Shown here: piece by piece, positions 1 through 10,274 of the stretch
Layout: each line of letters opens with the position of its first letter
How positions within the stretch are numbered: the stretch's first letter is position 1
Origin: JACVRW01 sp963813495
GTDB taxonomy: Bacteria; Actinomycetota; Thermoleophilia; Solirubrobacterales; Thermoleophilaceae
Direction: 5' to 3'
Assembly (NCBI GenBank): GCA_963813495.1
Contig: CAWEZC010000011.1
Location: 496,001-560,000, forward strand
Length of the DNA stretch: 64,000 bases
Notes under the pieces: model-generated
What the model was told of the DNA's origin: nothing
What the model saw: only the letters and a program-made list of their open reading frames with translations
The model's database searches: none
Made by a program: the position numbers and the translations under genes

Positions 1-342
1 CCACCGTCCGATGACTTCATCATGCGCAACGGAGCCGATGTTCAGCAGGTCGCGATCGGGTGGTGGCCGGGCGATCCGAAATACGAGCGGGCGGCGTTCT
101 TCGCCTTCGCATACCCGACGCCCGCTGGCTTTGCGGACGCGAGCCTCGGCCCCGCTGCCGCGCGTTGGGACGGGCAGCTCGGCGAGTATGTGCTCGATTG
201 GGAGGACATCCGCGAGAGCCCCGATCCGCATGCCCTCGCGCTCGAATTCGCCCGGTCGGCCTTCCGCCACGCCTGTGAGGTGTGCGACTGGGACCCCGCG
301 CTGGCGGCCACCGCAGAAGGTGTTCCGCCTCCGATCAGGTGA
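1..342 (+). CDS. DUF5996-like protein, C-terminal part
   Basis: The frame is open from base 1, so the 5' end lies outside the window; 113 residues and the stop codon are visible. Aromatic and proline-rich stretches (FFAFAYPTPAGF, then ARWDGQLGEYVLDW, then DPHALALEFARSAF) match the pattern I associate with DUF5996, a family of cytoplasmic proteins of unknown function. No catalytic residues are evident. It ends about 190 bp before the alpha/beta-hydrolase gene, and the gap holds only that gene's ribosome binding site. The family assignment comes from remembered patterns. Confidence 0.6.
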   Translation, partial: PPSDDFIMRNGADVQQVAIGWWPGDPKYERAAFFAFAYPTPAGFADASLGPAAARWDGQLGEYVLDWEDIRESPDPHALALEFARSAFRHACEVCDWDPALAATAEGVPPPIR

Positions 343-528
343 CGGTGAGGTTCGTGCTCGGGCAGAGGTCGTTCCCCGCCTCTGCTTCGCGCGAGTTCCG
401 AGAGCCCCGACCGATCGCCCGCAGACTCCTGCTCCGCCCTCGGAATGCGAGAGTCGTCAGTGGCTCCCGCGGCCGCGGCTTATCCCCGTCCCCCATTTCG
501 GCGGCGTGAGCACGGTGAAGGAGGAGCC

Positions 529-1369
529 ATGGTGACGGTTACGGAACAAGAGGCGCAGCAGATCGCCGGGCGAACGAGATAGGCCATCCGCTGGTCGTGT
601 TCGTCCACGGCCTGTGGCTGCAGGCCAACAGTTGGGAGAGCTGGGCCGCGAGTTTCGAGGCCGCCGGCTATACGGCGCTCACCCCCGGTTGGCCGGACGA
701 TCCGGTGACCGTCGACGAGGCGAGGGCGGACCCCGACATCTTCGCGGGCAAGACGCTCAAGCAGATCGCCGACCACTACGTAGAAATGATCAGCCGGCTG
801 GCGACGAAACCTGCCGTCATCGGGCACTCCTTTGGCGGGCTGCTCACGCAGATCATCGCCGGACGCGGACTCGCGGCCGTGTCTGTGGCCATCAGTCCCG
901 CGCCGTTCCGCGGCGTGCTGCCAATTCCGATCACCGCGCTGAAGGCCTCCTGGCCGGTTCTCCGCAACCGGGCCAACTGCAACCGCGCGGTCCCACTGAG
1001 CTACGAGCAGTTCCGCTACGCCTTCGCCAACGCAGTCAGTGAGGAGGAGGCGAAGCGTCTGTATGAAACCTTCTCGGTGCCCGGATCCGGTGGGACGACC
1101 TTTCAGGCGGCGACCGCCAACCTGAATCCGTGGACCGAAGCGAAGGTCGACACCAGGAGCCCCGAACGCGGGCCGCTGCTGATCATCTCCGCCGACCGGG
1201 ATCACACGGTGCCGTGGTCCATCGCCAACGCCTCATTCAAGAAACAGCGGCGCAACGCCGGCGTCACCGAGATCGCCATGATCCCGAACCGGGGCACTCG
1301 CTCACCTTCGACAGCGGCTCGCGGGAAGTCGCTGACAGGGCGTTGGCGTTCGTCGAGCGTTCGATGTAG
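529..1369 (+). pseudogene. alpha/beta-hydrolase gene with two -1 frameshifts
   Basis: An AAGGAGGAG ribosome binding site precedes ATG 529, whose frame (MVTVTEQEAQQIA) ends after 17 codons at 580. The body continues in another frame with FVHGLW (oxyanion-hole region), GHSFGG (nucleophile elbow, Ser as nucleophile), a cap region, and DHTVPW (acid region). Near 1292 the frame slips again; the proper tail, with GHSLTFDSGSREVADRALAF carrying the catalytic His, runs in a third frame to TAG 1367-1369. Both shifts look like one missing base in a G/C run (about 568 and 1293), and codons are otherwise intact on both sides. This may be a recent pseudogene or a homopolymer sequencing error in a working gene of about 280 residues. 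Confidence 0.8.
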
Positions 1370-1445
1370 CGCGGCCGGCGGGCCGTTCACCTCTGCGCTT
1401 ACGCGCGAGCACCCTCTGGACTCGATGGGCCGCGGCGGGCGCGAC

Positions 1446-2420
1446 CTAGGCGCTGACTTTCTGGTGCTCGGCTGAGGAGGACGTCTCCTGTTCGCGGTAC
1501 CAGCGCACAGTTTGGTCGACAGCGTCGGCAAGGGGGGTAGCGCGCAGCCCCAGCTCGGTTTTGGCGCGGGACGCGTCGACGATGAACGGTTCGTCGAACT
1601 CGTAGCGCATCTCGTTGATCTCGCGCACCGTCCGGTTCACGAGCCCAAGCGCGCGCATCTGCCACGCCGGCGTGACCCTCACCCGCAGCTCGGTACCGGC
1701 GGCCCGATAGACGAGTGTGACCACCTCGCGCGTTGTCCGTGTCTCAGGACTCGGCAAGTGCCAGACGCGTCCCAGCGCGTCATCGCGTTCGCCGAGACGG
1801 ACCAGATTCTCGCCGATGTCGGGGATGAAGGTGTAGGTGTGCGGCATGTCGAGATCTCCCATCACCGACGCGGTCTTGCCGGCGAGCGCCGGCGAGATGA
1901 CCCAGTCGCCGATCAAGGACTGCTTGCCCGCGCGCGGCCCGAAGAAGTCTGATGCCCGCCCGACGGTGACCTGGACGCGCCCGGCGTCGTGCGCGGCCAT
2001 GAGCTCGCGGGCCATGCCGGCGCGGACGCGGCCCTTACGGGTGTGGGCGTCTGAGGCGCGGTCCTCGGTGAACGGCCGCCCGTCGGCCCGCCCGTACATG
2101 TAGACGTTGTCGACCACGACCAGGCGCGCCCCGGCGGCCTGCGCGGCGGCGATCGCCGCCGCCTGCAGACCGGGGAACTCCTGCGCCCAGCGGTGATACG
2201 GCGGGTTCAGCGCCTGGTAGACGACCTGCGCGCCGCGCGTCGACGACGCCGCGAAGGCGGGATCGGTGACGTCGCCGGCGACGGACTGGACGCCCGCTAT
2301 CGGCTCGCGCAGGCCGGAGCGATTGACGACGCGCACCGATTCGCCACGGCGGCCCAGCGCCTCGGCGACTGCCATCCCGACGGCACCGGCACCGAACACC
2401 ACATGGTCGACGGCATCCAT
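1446..2420 (-). CDS. NAD(P)-dependent epimerase/dehydratase family protein (extended SDR)
   Basis: The protein has 324 residues. It starts with the Rossmann dinucleotide-binding motif VFGAGAVGMAVAEAL (GxGxxG type), and VVVDNVYMYG marks the central sheet of extended SDR enzymes. The usual YxxxK catalytic pair is not obvious, which fits the atypical epimerase or NmrA-like branch; the substrate cannot be told. The start at 2420 is supported by a 1-nt overlap (TGATG) with the stop of the upstream membrane-protein gene, so the two are probably translationally coupled. The reading frame stays open far upstream, but only this part looks like a protein. Confidence 0.8.
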   Translation of the reverse strand: MDAVDHVVFGAGAVGMAVAEALGRRGESVRVVNRSGLREPIAGVQSVAGDVTDPAFAASSTRGAQVVYQALNPPYHRWAQEFPGLQAAAIAAAQAAGARLVVVDNVYMYGRADGRPFTEDRASDAHTRKGRVRAGMARELMAAHDAGRVQVTVGRASDFFGPRAGKQSLIGDWVISPALAGKTASVMGDLDMPHTYTFIPDIGENLVRLGERDDALGRVWHLPSPETRTTREVVTLVYRAAGTELRVRVTPAWQMRALGLVNRTVREINEMRYEFDEPFIVDASRAKTELGLRATPLADAVDQTVRWYREQETSSSAEHQKVSA

Positions 2421-3052
2421 CACCTCACGGGCGAGCGTGCGGGAGTGAAGCGCGCGAGCAGCAAGCCGCTGAGCAGCATGAAGACCACAGCGCCGAAGGC
2501 ACCGAACACCGTGAACTGCTTGTCGACATCGATGCCGCCGAGCGTCGTCACGCTCCACCCAATTGCGAACAAGACCGGCATCGCGGCCGCCCACGGCAGC
2601 GCGAGCGCACGGCGTCCCTGGCGGGCGAGGACAAGCCCCTGAGCGCCGCCGAGCACTGCGCCGCTGACGAGGCCCATCAAGGCCAACGCGCCGAGGTCGG
2701 TCTCGTAGCCGACGAGTGCAGCGCCGGCCGCCAGCCCGCCGGCATAGCCGACGGCGCTCACGCCGATCCAGGCTGCCGCCTTCCCGACGACGCCCTTGGC
2801 GGCCCACCACTCGACGGCGCCAAGGCCGGCTCCGGTGAGCGCGCCACCCACGAGCGCCGCGCCGACGGCGTCCACGTGGCCACCGACCCCCCAGCCGATG
2901 TACCCGGCGATGGGGAAGGCGAGGGCCACCGCGACCCACCGCCAACCGGGAAAACGACGCTGCACGGGCGGGTCGTGAGCGGAATCGTGGGACGTCCGAT
3001 CGACGGGGTCGGTGCTGAGCGGTGAGAGCCGCTCCGGCGTCGAAATCGACAT
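2420..3052 (-). CDS. multi-pass membrane protein, unknown function
   Basis: The protein has 210 residues. A polar N-terminus of about 40 residues is followed by five or six hydrophobic, Gly/Ala-rich helices (for example WVAVALAFPIAGYIGWGVGG and AVVFMLLSGLLLARF at the end). I do not recognise the family. ATG 3052 is chosen over the longer frame because AAGGAG lies 6 nt before it. It is the first gene of a two-gene operon with the epimerase (stop and start overlap at 2420), which suggests a shared but unknown role. Confidence 0.65.
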   Translation of the reverse strand: MSISTPERLSPLSTDPVDRTSHDSAHDPPVQRRFPGWRWVAVALAFPIAGYIGWGVGGHVDAVGAALVGGALTGAGLGAVEWWAAKGVVGKAAAWIGVSAVGYAGGLAAGAALVGYETDLGALALMGLVSGAVLGGAQGLVLARQGRRALALPWAAAMPVLFAIGWSVTTLGGIDVDKQFTVFGAFGAVVFMLLSGLLLARFTPARSPVR

Positions 3053-3359
3053 ATCTGGCTCCTTGAACCTGGGAGAGGGCGCGGACCGCTGAGGGTCGAC
3101 GCGCACAAGCCGGCCTAGAGTTAGAGCCGCAGAGATCGCCCGCCATGCTTCTGCGAGCGTGCAACGAGTGTAGTCGCTGTGGGCCCGCCTGACTCGCGAG
3201 CGCGATTCGGCCCGGCGCCAGTTCTGGGACGTCGAGGAGCAGGAGTCTCAGGTCCGTGCGATCCAGACGAAGCTCGACCAAGGCCAGAAGGTCGTGCCGT
3301 CGGGCCGTCGGTTCGAGGAGCTTGCGTGGGAGTACCGTTTCCAATTCCGTTTCCGAGCG

Positions 3360-3383
3360 AGCCCCGGGAGCGATCCCGGGGCT
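3360..3383. terminator. strong hairpin, possible bidirectional terminator
   Basis: A 10-bp perfect stem, AGCCCCGGGA / TCCCGGGGCT, closes a GCGA loop and is followed by TCGCTTTGG. It lies 20 bp outside the tRNA-Phe fragment at 3404. It could end transcription from either side of the island junction; the T-run is weak. Confidence 0.5.
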
Positions 3384-3403
3384 TCGCTTTGGTTCTGGAA
3401 CAG

Positions 3404-3447
3404 TGGCGAGGGCCGGAGTGGAACCGGCGACACCACGATTTTCAGTC
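3404..3447 (-). repeat. partial tRNA-Phe copy, putative att site (left end of island)
   Basis: These 44 bp match the 3' part of the intact tRNA-Phe gene (34710-34753) in the same orientation, with two mismatches. The copy begins, on the minus strand, in the anticodon loop (GACTGAAAA) and includes the T-arm and acceptor 3' strand, but has no 5' half. This is what is left at the far end when a tyrosine-recombinase element inserts into a tRNA 3' end. The intact tRNA points its 3' end toward this copy, so the geometry fits an element spanning 3.4-34.7 kb. Confidence 0.85.
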
Positions 3448-3567
3448 CGCCTCCGGAGGAGTGAACGCGGCGCCGAGTGGCAACCGACGAGCAAGAAAAA
3501 CCTGCAAGACGTGATCGTGGAGCACCGGTAGACCACGCCGCCACCACCCCGCCCATCCCTGCGGGCG

Positions 3568-3592
3568 GCTAAATCACCCGGCGTGGGTGATG
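3568..3592 (+). promoter_or_regulatory. island box 1 (variant) upstream of the antiporter
   Basis: AAATCACCC-N4-TGGGTGATG contains a perfect ATCACCC/GGGTGAT dyad and keeps the GGGnGATG end of the island element. It ends 59 bp before the antiporter start codon, in the same orientation. It is the most divergent left half of the set. Confidence 0.5.
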
Positions 3593-3651
3593 CCTGGGCG
3601 TTTGTCATCGGCAATCGTCGTCCCATGGAGCCACGCATGCCGGGGCCCTGA

Positions 3652-4912
<1,261 letters not shown>

Positions 4913-4923
<11 letters not shown>

Positions 4924-5131
4924 GCTCGATTTCGAGCTCCCTCTCGTCGTCGTCGATCTCGATTTCGAGCTTGAAGTCCACCTCGTCGGGCACGCGCACC
5001 TTGAAGTGCACGCCGCCGCGGTCGAACTCGACGTCGTTGTGCCTGGCGAGCGCGTCGGCGAGGGCATGCAGGCGGGCGGCGGCGTCCTCGCGGCTGAGCC
5101 GTTCCTTCTCGGTGATTTCCATCAGGTCCAT
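4913..5131 (-). CDS. amphi-Trp domain protein (copy A)
   Basis: This small acidic protein has 72 residues. It has an N-terminal helix (SREDAAARLHALADALARHN), a short beta-rich middle (VHFKVRVPDEVDFKLEIEI), and the ELEIELKW end typical of the amphi-Trp domain, a family of unknown function. An AAGGAGG ribosome binding site lies 6 nt before ATG 5131. It is almost identical to the amphi-Trp part of the gene at 21675, differing mainly in the first few residues. Its start overlaps the stop of the truncated kinase upstream by 10 nt, preserving the ancestral kinase-amphi-Trp operon. Confidence 0.85.
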
Positions 5132-5460
5132 TCGGGCCTCCTTGGTGTTGACATTGCGCGTTTCTGGTCGCGGCCGAAGGCGATGCGCGCCAGCTCGACC
5201 AAGCCGGCCCGGACCCCGTCGGGCGCCCCGGCCGAGGGTGATGCGCCCGGGTGTTTGCGCGCAATCCGCACGTGCAGGACTCCGGGCCGGAGCACGTCCG
5301 GCACGGTGTCGAGCAGGGTGCGCAGCTTCGCGTCGCGGTAGCCCCCTCGCTGGACGGCTTCGGCGTAAAGCCCGAGCGAGACGTTGTTGACCAAGCCGCC
5401 CGGATCGAGAAGGCGGCGATCGGCTACCAGCCAGCCTCTGTCCTCAACGGGCTCGTCCAT
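5122..5460 (-). pseudogene. diacylglycerol kinase remnant with internal deletion (copy A)
   Basis: An AGGAG site 6 nt before ATG 5460 would start a 112-residue product. After an unrelated 23-residue lead-in it reads VNNVSLGLYAEAVQ and then LLDTVPDVL, matching the diacylglycerol kinase at 21675-23195. It then jumps straight to RPGVLHVRIA and the conserved tail ending ELARIAFGRD. The membrane segments, the nucleotide-binding GGDG region and about 90 residues of the C-terminal lobe are missing, so it cannot be an active lipid kinase. It may persist because it carries the ribosome binding site of the intact amphi-Trp gene downstream. An island box lies 121 bp upstream. Confidence 0.8.
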
Positions 5461-5581
5461 GGAACGCTCCTCTCCAGCGGCCGACGACGCCGCCGCCGAT
5501 TCAGCCGGTGCCGACGGTTCCAGTCTCCGCCTGGGCGGCGGAACTTCCTGGCGACATCCTGCAACGCCAACAACCAGCGGA

Positions 5582-5606
5582 CATCGCCCCAATGGCATGA
5601 AATCGC
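5582..5606 (-). promoter_or_regulatory. island box 2 upstream of the kinase remnant/amphi-Trp operon
   Basis: On the minus strand it reads GATTTCATGCC-ATTG-GGGCGATG, close to consensus. It points toward the kinase remnant, ending 121 bp before ATG 5460. Confidence 0.7.
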
Positions 5607-5667
5607 TAGCAGGTAGTCCACTCAGGGCCCGACACTCGCGTGTCACCCATCCTCGAGACGGCTGTCC

Positions 5668-7338
5668 CTAGACAGGGGCGTGGTCGGGGTGCGGTGGTCC
5701 GCGCTCGGTGTCGCCTGCCTGCGATCCGGGCTGTCGGGTTGGGATGGGGCGGGAGAAGAACAGCGCCGCGGCGGCGACGATCGCGATGACGGCGAGCGCG
5801 GCTCGCAGCGCGGCGAGCCGTGCGGTGGCGTTCTCGTCCACGATCGCCGCGGCCGTCTGGTCGGTCACGCCGGCCTGCTCGAGCTCGGCCTCGAGGGCGT
5901 CGTCGGACAGGAAGGGGACGCCGCTTGAGAGCTGCGTATCGGCCTGCCGGCTGACCTCGGGCGGGACGGCCGGGTTCTGCTCTATGCCGGCCAGAAGGGT
6001 CGCGGTGAGGCTGGCGATCAGCACCGACCCCGCCAATGCGGTTCCCAGCGACGCACCAAGGTTGGTCGCGGTGTTCTGCAGGCCGCCGACCTCGGGACTT
6101 TGCTCGTCGGGCACGGACGACACGGTGACGGCGCCGAGCTGGGACGCCAGGGCGCCGATTCCAAAGCCCAGCAGCAGCAGCGGCAGCGTGACGATCTCGG
6201 CCGAGGCGTCCTCGTCGATGGCGGCCAGCAGCACGACGGTGCCCGCGAACATGGCGACCAGCCCGACCCGCACGACCCGGCGTGGATTGGCGTTCGGGCG
6301 GAAGCGCGGGATCCCGGCGGCCGCCAAGAGCAGGGTTATCGAGAGCGGCAGAATGCGCACCCCGGTGTCGATCGCCGAAAGCCCGAGCGACACCGACAGG
6401 AACAGCGGCACCACGAAGAAGACGCCCGCCTGGACGAAGTACTGGAAGAAGAACATCCTCAGGCCGCCGCTCGCCTGCACGTTCCGGAGCATCGACGGGC
6501 GCACGAGCGGCTCTTCGCCGCGCCCTTCGAGGCGTGACTGCCACTCGAAGAACAGCCAGATCAGGAAAAGCCCTGCGAGGATGAGCCACAGCGTCGCCGA
6601 GATGCCGAACAGCTCCGGTGCGTCGGGCTTCGGCGCGACCCAGCCCCACACGCTCGAGCGCAGCACGCCGAACACCGCCAGGCCGAGGCCGGCCGCCGAC
6701 AGCGCTACGCCGACGAGGTCGATCCGGGGTTGCGGCGCCGGGGGCTCGTCCTCTATGCGCCGCGTCAGTACGAGGATCCCCAGCACGATCAGCACCTCGC
6801 CCGCGAACACCCATCGCCAGCTGAGATAGGTTGTGAACAGCCCCCCGATCAGCGGCCCGACGGCGACCGCGATCGCCCCGGCCGCCATCACCAGGCCATA
6901 GGCGCGCGGCCGGCCCTCGGGGCGAAAGTTGGCCGCCACCAGCGCGACGATCGCCGGCAGGATCAGCGCCGCACCGACGCCCTCGAGCAGCGACCACCCG
7001 ATCAGCAGGACCGGCAACGACGGCGAGATGGCGGTCGTGAACGAGCCCGTCCCGTAGATCACGCAGCCGATCGCGAAGGCCCGCTTGCGGCCGATTAGGG
7101 CGCCGACCTTGCCGCCCGTGATCATCAGCGTCGCCATCACCAGCGTGTACAGGGTGATCGCTGTCTGGATCCCGGTGACGTCCGTGCCCACGTCCTCGGC
7201 AACGGTCGCAATCGCGACGTTCATCACCGACGTGTCGAGCGTCATCAAGAACTGGCCGGCCGCGAGCGTGACCAGCACCACCGTCGCGCCGGCCTGCGCT
7301 CCCGATCCCTGCCCGGACACATCCGCGCTGGCTGGCAT
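5668..7338 (-). CDS. MFS drug/proton antiporter, DHA2 family (14 TM)
   Basis: The protein has 556 residues and about 14 transmembrane helices. LDTSVMNVAIATVAEDVG in helix 1, GALIGRKRAF in the loop after helix 2, and AVGPLIGGLFTTYLSWRWVF in helix 5 (motif C of drug:H+ antiporters) place it in the DHA2 (EmrB/QacA) group. It probably exports toxic organic compounds at the expense of the proton gradient. A 100-residue insertion late in the protein (around NPAVPPEVSRQADTQLSSG) is probably an extracytoplasmic loop. The start is the first ATG with homology; its ribosome binding site (GGGGAT) is weak. No island box lies directly upstream. Confidence 0.85.
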   Translation of the reverse strand: MPASADVSGQGSGAQAGATVVLVTLAAGQFLMTLDTSVMNVAIATVAEDVGTDVTGIQTAITLYTLVMATLMITGGKVGALIGRKRAFAIGCVIYGTGSFTTAISPSLPVLLIGWSLLEGVGAALILPAIVALVAANFRPEGRPRAYGLVMAAGAIAVAVGPLIGGLFTTYLSWRWVFAGEVLIVLGILVLTRRIEDEPPAPQPRIDLVGVALSAAGLGLAVFGVLRSSVWGWVAPKPDAPELFGISATLWLILAGLFLIWLFFEWQSRLEGRGEEPLVRPSMLRNVQASGGLRMFFFQYFVQAGVFFVVPLFLSVSLGLSAIDTGVRILPLSITLLLAAAGIPRFRPNANPRRVVRVGLVAMFAGTVVLLAAIDEDASAEIVTLPLLLLGFGIGALASQLGAVTVSSVPDEQSPEVGGLQNTATNLGASLGTALAGSVLIASLTATLLAGIEQNPAVPPEVSRQADTQLSSGVPFLSDDALEAELEQAGVTDQTAAAIVDENATARLAALRAALAVIAIVAAAALFFSRPIPTRQPGSQAGDTERGPPHPDHAPV

Positions 7339-7505
7339 CCCGACGGTTTATCCCCTCTGCGCAGGACGTGCGTGTGGGCTGGCGCTGATTCCGGCGTCCG
7401 TCTCGGTCCGGGTTCCGCTCGCGACTCGGGCTCTGCGGTGCGCGATCAAGTGCCGCAGGCTACGGCGCCCGACCCGATGAGGAATCCGGACTGCGGGCCT
7501 GGCCT

Positions 7506-7862
7506 TCACTCCGCGTCACCGCCGAGCTCTTCGAGCGCCGCGTCGACGTCGTATCCGAGCGCCAGCGCCAGCTCGGGCGCAGCGGAAACGACGCGTGCGA
7601 GGCCGACGGTGGGAGCGACGGCGATCAGGGTGCCGACGATCTCGTCGATGTTGGCGCCCGCGGCCAGAGCCACCTCGACGTTCGACTGGTAGGAGCTCGG
7701 CGCCGCGTCGATCGCCAGCGACGCCCCTAGCCGGACGAGAGCGTGCGTCTTTTGATCCAGCCGTGAGACCTCGACCGTGTCGTGGCCCATGCCGAGCACC
7801 GACTCCACGAACCGCTCGTCGTTCAGCGCGAGCCTGCGCAAGGTCTCCTTGTATTCGGGCAT
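7506..7862 (-). CDS. carboxymuconolactone decarboxylase-like (CMD) protein, copy 1
   Basis: The protein has 118 residues and is all helical. It carries the CMD/AhpD-like core (KTHALVRLGASLAIDAAPSS, then EVALAAGANIDEIVGTLIAV). The CxxC redox pair of AhpD peroxidases is absent, and no cysteine is visible in the core, so it is not a standard alkylhydroperoxidase; a decarboxylase-like or binding role is possible. GAGG lies 5 nt before ATG 7862, and the paralogue at 28143 starts at the equivalent residue (MNEYKEHLRRL). It follows a MalT-type LuxR gene on the same strand, as does the 28143 copy. An island box lies 83 bp upstream. Confidence 0.8.
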   Translation of the reverse strand: MPEYKETLRRLALNDERFVESVLGMGHDTVEVSRLDQKTHALVRLGASLAIDAAPSSYQSNVEVALAAGANIDEIVGTLIAVAPTVGLARVVSAAPELALALGYDVDAALEELGGDAE

Positions 7863-7945
7863 CTCCTCCTCTGGCGGCATTCCGGACCGTTCCGCGGACC
7901 GTGCCCGCGGACACCTCGAACTAGACACCACGGGCGCCGCCGCGT

Positions 7946-7970
7946 CATCGTCCCGATGGCATGAAAAGCC
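7946..7970 (-). promoter_or_regulatory. island box 3 upstream of CMD copy 1
   Basis: On the minus strand: TTTTCATGCC-ATC-GGGACGATG. It lies in the short gap between the LuxR stop (7989) and the CMD gene and ends 83 bp before ATG 7862, so CMD has its own promoter region. Confidence 0.65.
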
Positions 7971-7988
7971 GGGCAGCGCTGGCGCTGC

Positions 7989-10274
7989 CTAGAGCAGCCC
8001 GAGCTCGCGCGCTCGTTCGACGGCGGCGTTGCGGGAGCTGACGTTGAGCTTGCGGTAGACCGCCATGGCGTGTGATTTCACCGTGTGGCGCGATACGTAC
8101 AGGCGCTCGCCGATCTCGCGGAAGGAGAGGTGCGTGGCGAGGTAGGGCAGCACGTGCAGCTCCGCCTCGGTCAGAGTCGAGGCCCCGGGGGCGTGCGCGC
8201 GCATCGTCTTCAGGCTCGCGCGCAGCTCGTCCACCTGAGCGGGGAGCGCTCCGAGATCTGGTTGTCGGCGCAGAATCGGCTCAATCTCGCGCAGCATCGT
8301 CTCGGCGCCGCCGGCGTCGGCGAGTGTCAGGTAGGCCCGGGCGAGCTCCAGGCGGGTTTGTACCGAGTAGTACGGCTGCCCGTAGGTGAGCCGGGGTCGC
8401 AGGCGCTGCACCCGCGCCAGCAGCTCCTGCGCGCCGGGGACGTCCCCACGGTGGAGCGCGACGCGAGCCGCCACGGAATAGGCCAGCGCGCTGGTCGGGT
8501 ACTCCTCCATCCCGTGGCGGCGGATGATCCCGAGCGCCCGGTCCGCGTGCTCCTCTGCCTGGACCCACGCTCCCATTCCGACCGCGACCGCGGCACGCTC
8601 GCCCAGAGCCACCATCACCAAGTCCGTCCCTCCGAGCTCGAGGCCCGCCTCGACAACCTCGGTGAACAGGTCGTCGGCCTCGTCGACCTCGCCGACCAGC
8701 CACCGCGAGATCGCGAGCAGCCCCAGGGCGTGCGGCCAGAACTGGCTCCCACGCGCGAGCGTCCCGACCGCGAGCTCCGCATCGATACCCATCCTGGCAG
8801 CGCCTCGACGACAAAGCTGGGCACGCAGGAGGGCCCGCCACGAGTCGATCGACGCGCTGCCGTCGGGCAGGGTGCCCTCGTAGCTCCCACGCTCGGCGGC
8901 AGCGGCCCACCGCTCCGCCTCCGCGGGCCTGCCCCAAGCCGCGGCGAGTAGCGCGCCGAGCACGGCGACCGCAGCGTTCTGCTCGAGTGCCCCATGCTCC
9001 TCAAGCCAGCTGAGCCAGCGTTCAGCGGTGGCGACACGGCCGCTTTGGTAGACGCGCGGACCGTTACCTACGGTCAGCCACGCCGCTCGGTTGACGTCCC
9101 CGGCCGCCTGCGCGTACCCGATCGCGGTCTCCGGCTGCCCGTTCGCCTCGCACCAGTCGGCCGCACGAGCGAGCAAACGCGGCACGAGATCCGGCTCGAC
9201 TCGCTCGAGCTCCGAACGCAGCAGCTCCTGGAAGAGATGGTGGTAGCGATACCACTCCCGAGTCCGGTCCAGCGGCACCAGGAACAGGTTGGACTGCGCC
9301 AGTGATTCCAGCATCGCCGCGGAGCCGCTCTCCTCGAGGACCGCGTCGCAGAGAGGACCCGACATGGACTCGAGAACGGCGGTCCTGGTCAGGAAGCGGA
9401 GCTCGTCGCGCGGCAGGCGCGAGAGGAGCTCGGAGACCAGATAGTCGGCGACAAAACGGTCGTCCCCACGGAACGAGGTCAGGCCCTTCATCCCGGTCCC
9501 GCCCGCCTTTGCCGAGAGCGCCGCCAGGTACAGACCTGCAGACCAGCCCTCCGTGTGCTCGGTGAGCTCGGCGACCTCGCCATCCGCCAGGTCCAGGCCG
9601 GCCGCGCTCAGCAACTGGCGCGCCTCGGCCTCGTCCATGCTCAGCTCGTTCGGACTGATCTCGAGCGCGAGGCCCCGCGCGCGCAGCGCCCCGAAGCGCA
9701 GTGCAGGGTGCCCCCGCGACGAGAGCGCCAGCTGCGAGCCCTCGGGCACATGCCTCGCGAGCGCGGCGATGGCATCCAAGCACACCGAGCTATCGAGCAG
9801 ATGCAGGTCATCGAGGACGAGGACGACTGTCTCGTCCATCGTCGCCAGAGCCACGCCCAGGCGCGGGACCACCGTTCCCTCGATCGAAACGTACGGCGAC
9901 GCCAGTGCCTCGAACACGCTCGGGGCGAGCGGCGAGACCCGGTTGAGCGCGGTGGCGACATACGTCAGCAAGACGATCGGATCGTTGTCGTTCTCGTCGA
10001 CCGAAACCCAGGCGAACGGTCGCTGCGACCGCGTGGCCCACTCAGCGAGCAGCGTCGTCTTCCCCCAGCCGGGGCCTGCGGACAGGAGAACGACCGGGAT
10101 TGCGCCCCACTCCTCCTCCAGTAAGCCGACCAGCGCCTTGCGCGGCACGGTCCCGTCGCGACCCTGCGGCGCGCGCAGCTTCGACTCCAACAACTCGAAC
10201 GCCGGCGCAGCCGTGGTGAACGGCCCGGAGCCGGCCCGCGACGCATCGACCGTCGAGCTCACCGTTCCGGCCAT
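7989..10274 (-). CDS. large ATP-dependent LuxR-family regulator (MalT/LAL type), copy 1
   Basis: The protein has 761 residues. Its N-terminal STAND ATPase module has a Walker A (AGPGWGKTT, about residue 65) and a Walker B (VVLVLDDLHLL, about 150). A long helical TPR-like sensor region follows. The C-terminal LuxR helix-turn-helix (LTEAELHVLPYLATHLSFRE, then YVSRHTVKSHAMAVYRKLNV) ends at the last residue. MalT-type proteins bind an inducer, oligomerise with ATP and activate transcription. The paralogue at 28529 has the same layout. It lies between its CMD partner and the divergent DUF2252 gene, and is a candidate reader of the island boxes. Confidence 0.9.
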   Translation of the reverse strand: MAGTVSSTVDASRAGSGPFTTAAPAFELLESKLRAPQGRDGTVPRKALVGLLEEEWGAIPVVLLSAGPGWGKTTLLAEWATRSQRPFAWVSVDENDNDPIVLLTYVATALNRVSPLAPSVFEALASPYVSIEGTVVPRLGVALATMDETVVLVLDDLHLLDSSVCLDAIAALARHVPEGSQLALSSRGHPALRFGALRARGLALEISPNELSMDEAEARQLLSAAGLDLADGEVAELTEHTEGWSAGLYLAALSAKAGGTGMKGLTSFRGDDRFVADYLVSELLSRLPRDELRFLTRTAVLESMSGPLCDAVLEESGSAAMLESLAQSNLFLVPLDRTREWYRYHHLFQELLRSELERVEPDLVPRLLARAADWCEANGQPETAIGYAQAAGDVNRAAWLTVGNGPRVYQSGRVATAERWLSWLEEHGALEQNAAVAVLGALLAAAWGRPAEAERWAAAAERGSYEGTLPDGSASIDSWRALLRAQLCRRGAARMGIDAELAVGTLARGSQFWPHALGLLAISRWLVGEVDEADDLFTEVVEAGLELGGTDLVMVALGERAAVAVGMGAWVQAEEHADRALGIIRRHGMEEYPTSALAYSVAARVALHRGDVPGAQELLARVQRLRPRLTYGQPYYSVQTRLELARAYLTLADAGGAETMLREIEPILRRQPDLGALPAQVDELRASLKTMRAHAPGASTLTEAELHVLPYLATHLSFREIGERLYVSRHTVKSHAMAVYRKLNVSSRNAAVERARELGLL

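Larger units (their letters stand above)
3174..3464 (+). other. possible gene fragment at the left island junction
   Basis: Between stops at 3171 and 3462 one frame reads as a charged helical segment (LTRERDSARRQFWDVEEQES, then AIQTKLDQGQK and FEELAWEYRFQFR). Its composition is protein-like for about 60 residues and then degrades through the hairpin and the tRNA-Phe fragment. No start codon with a ribosome binding site is seen. It may be the tail of a gene cut when the island inserted or decayed. The family is not recognised. Confidence 0.25.
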
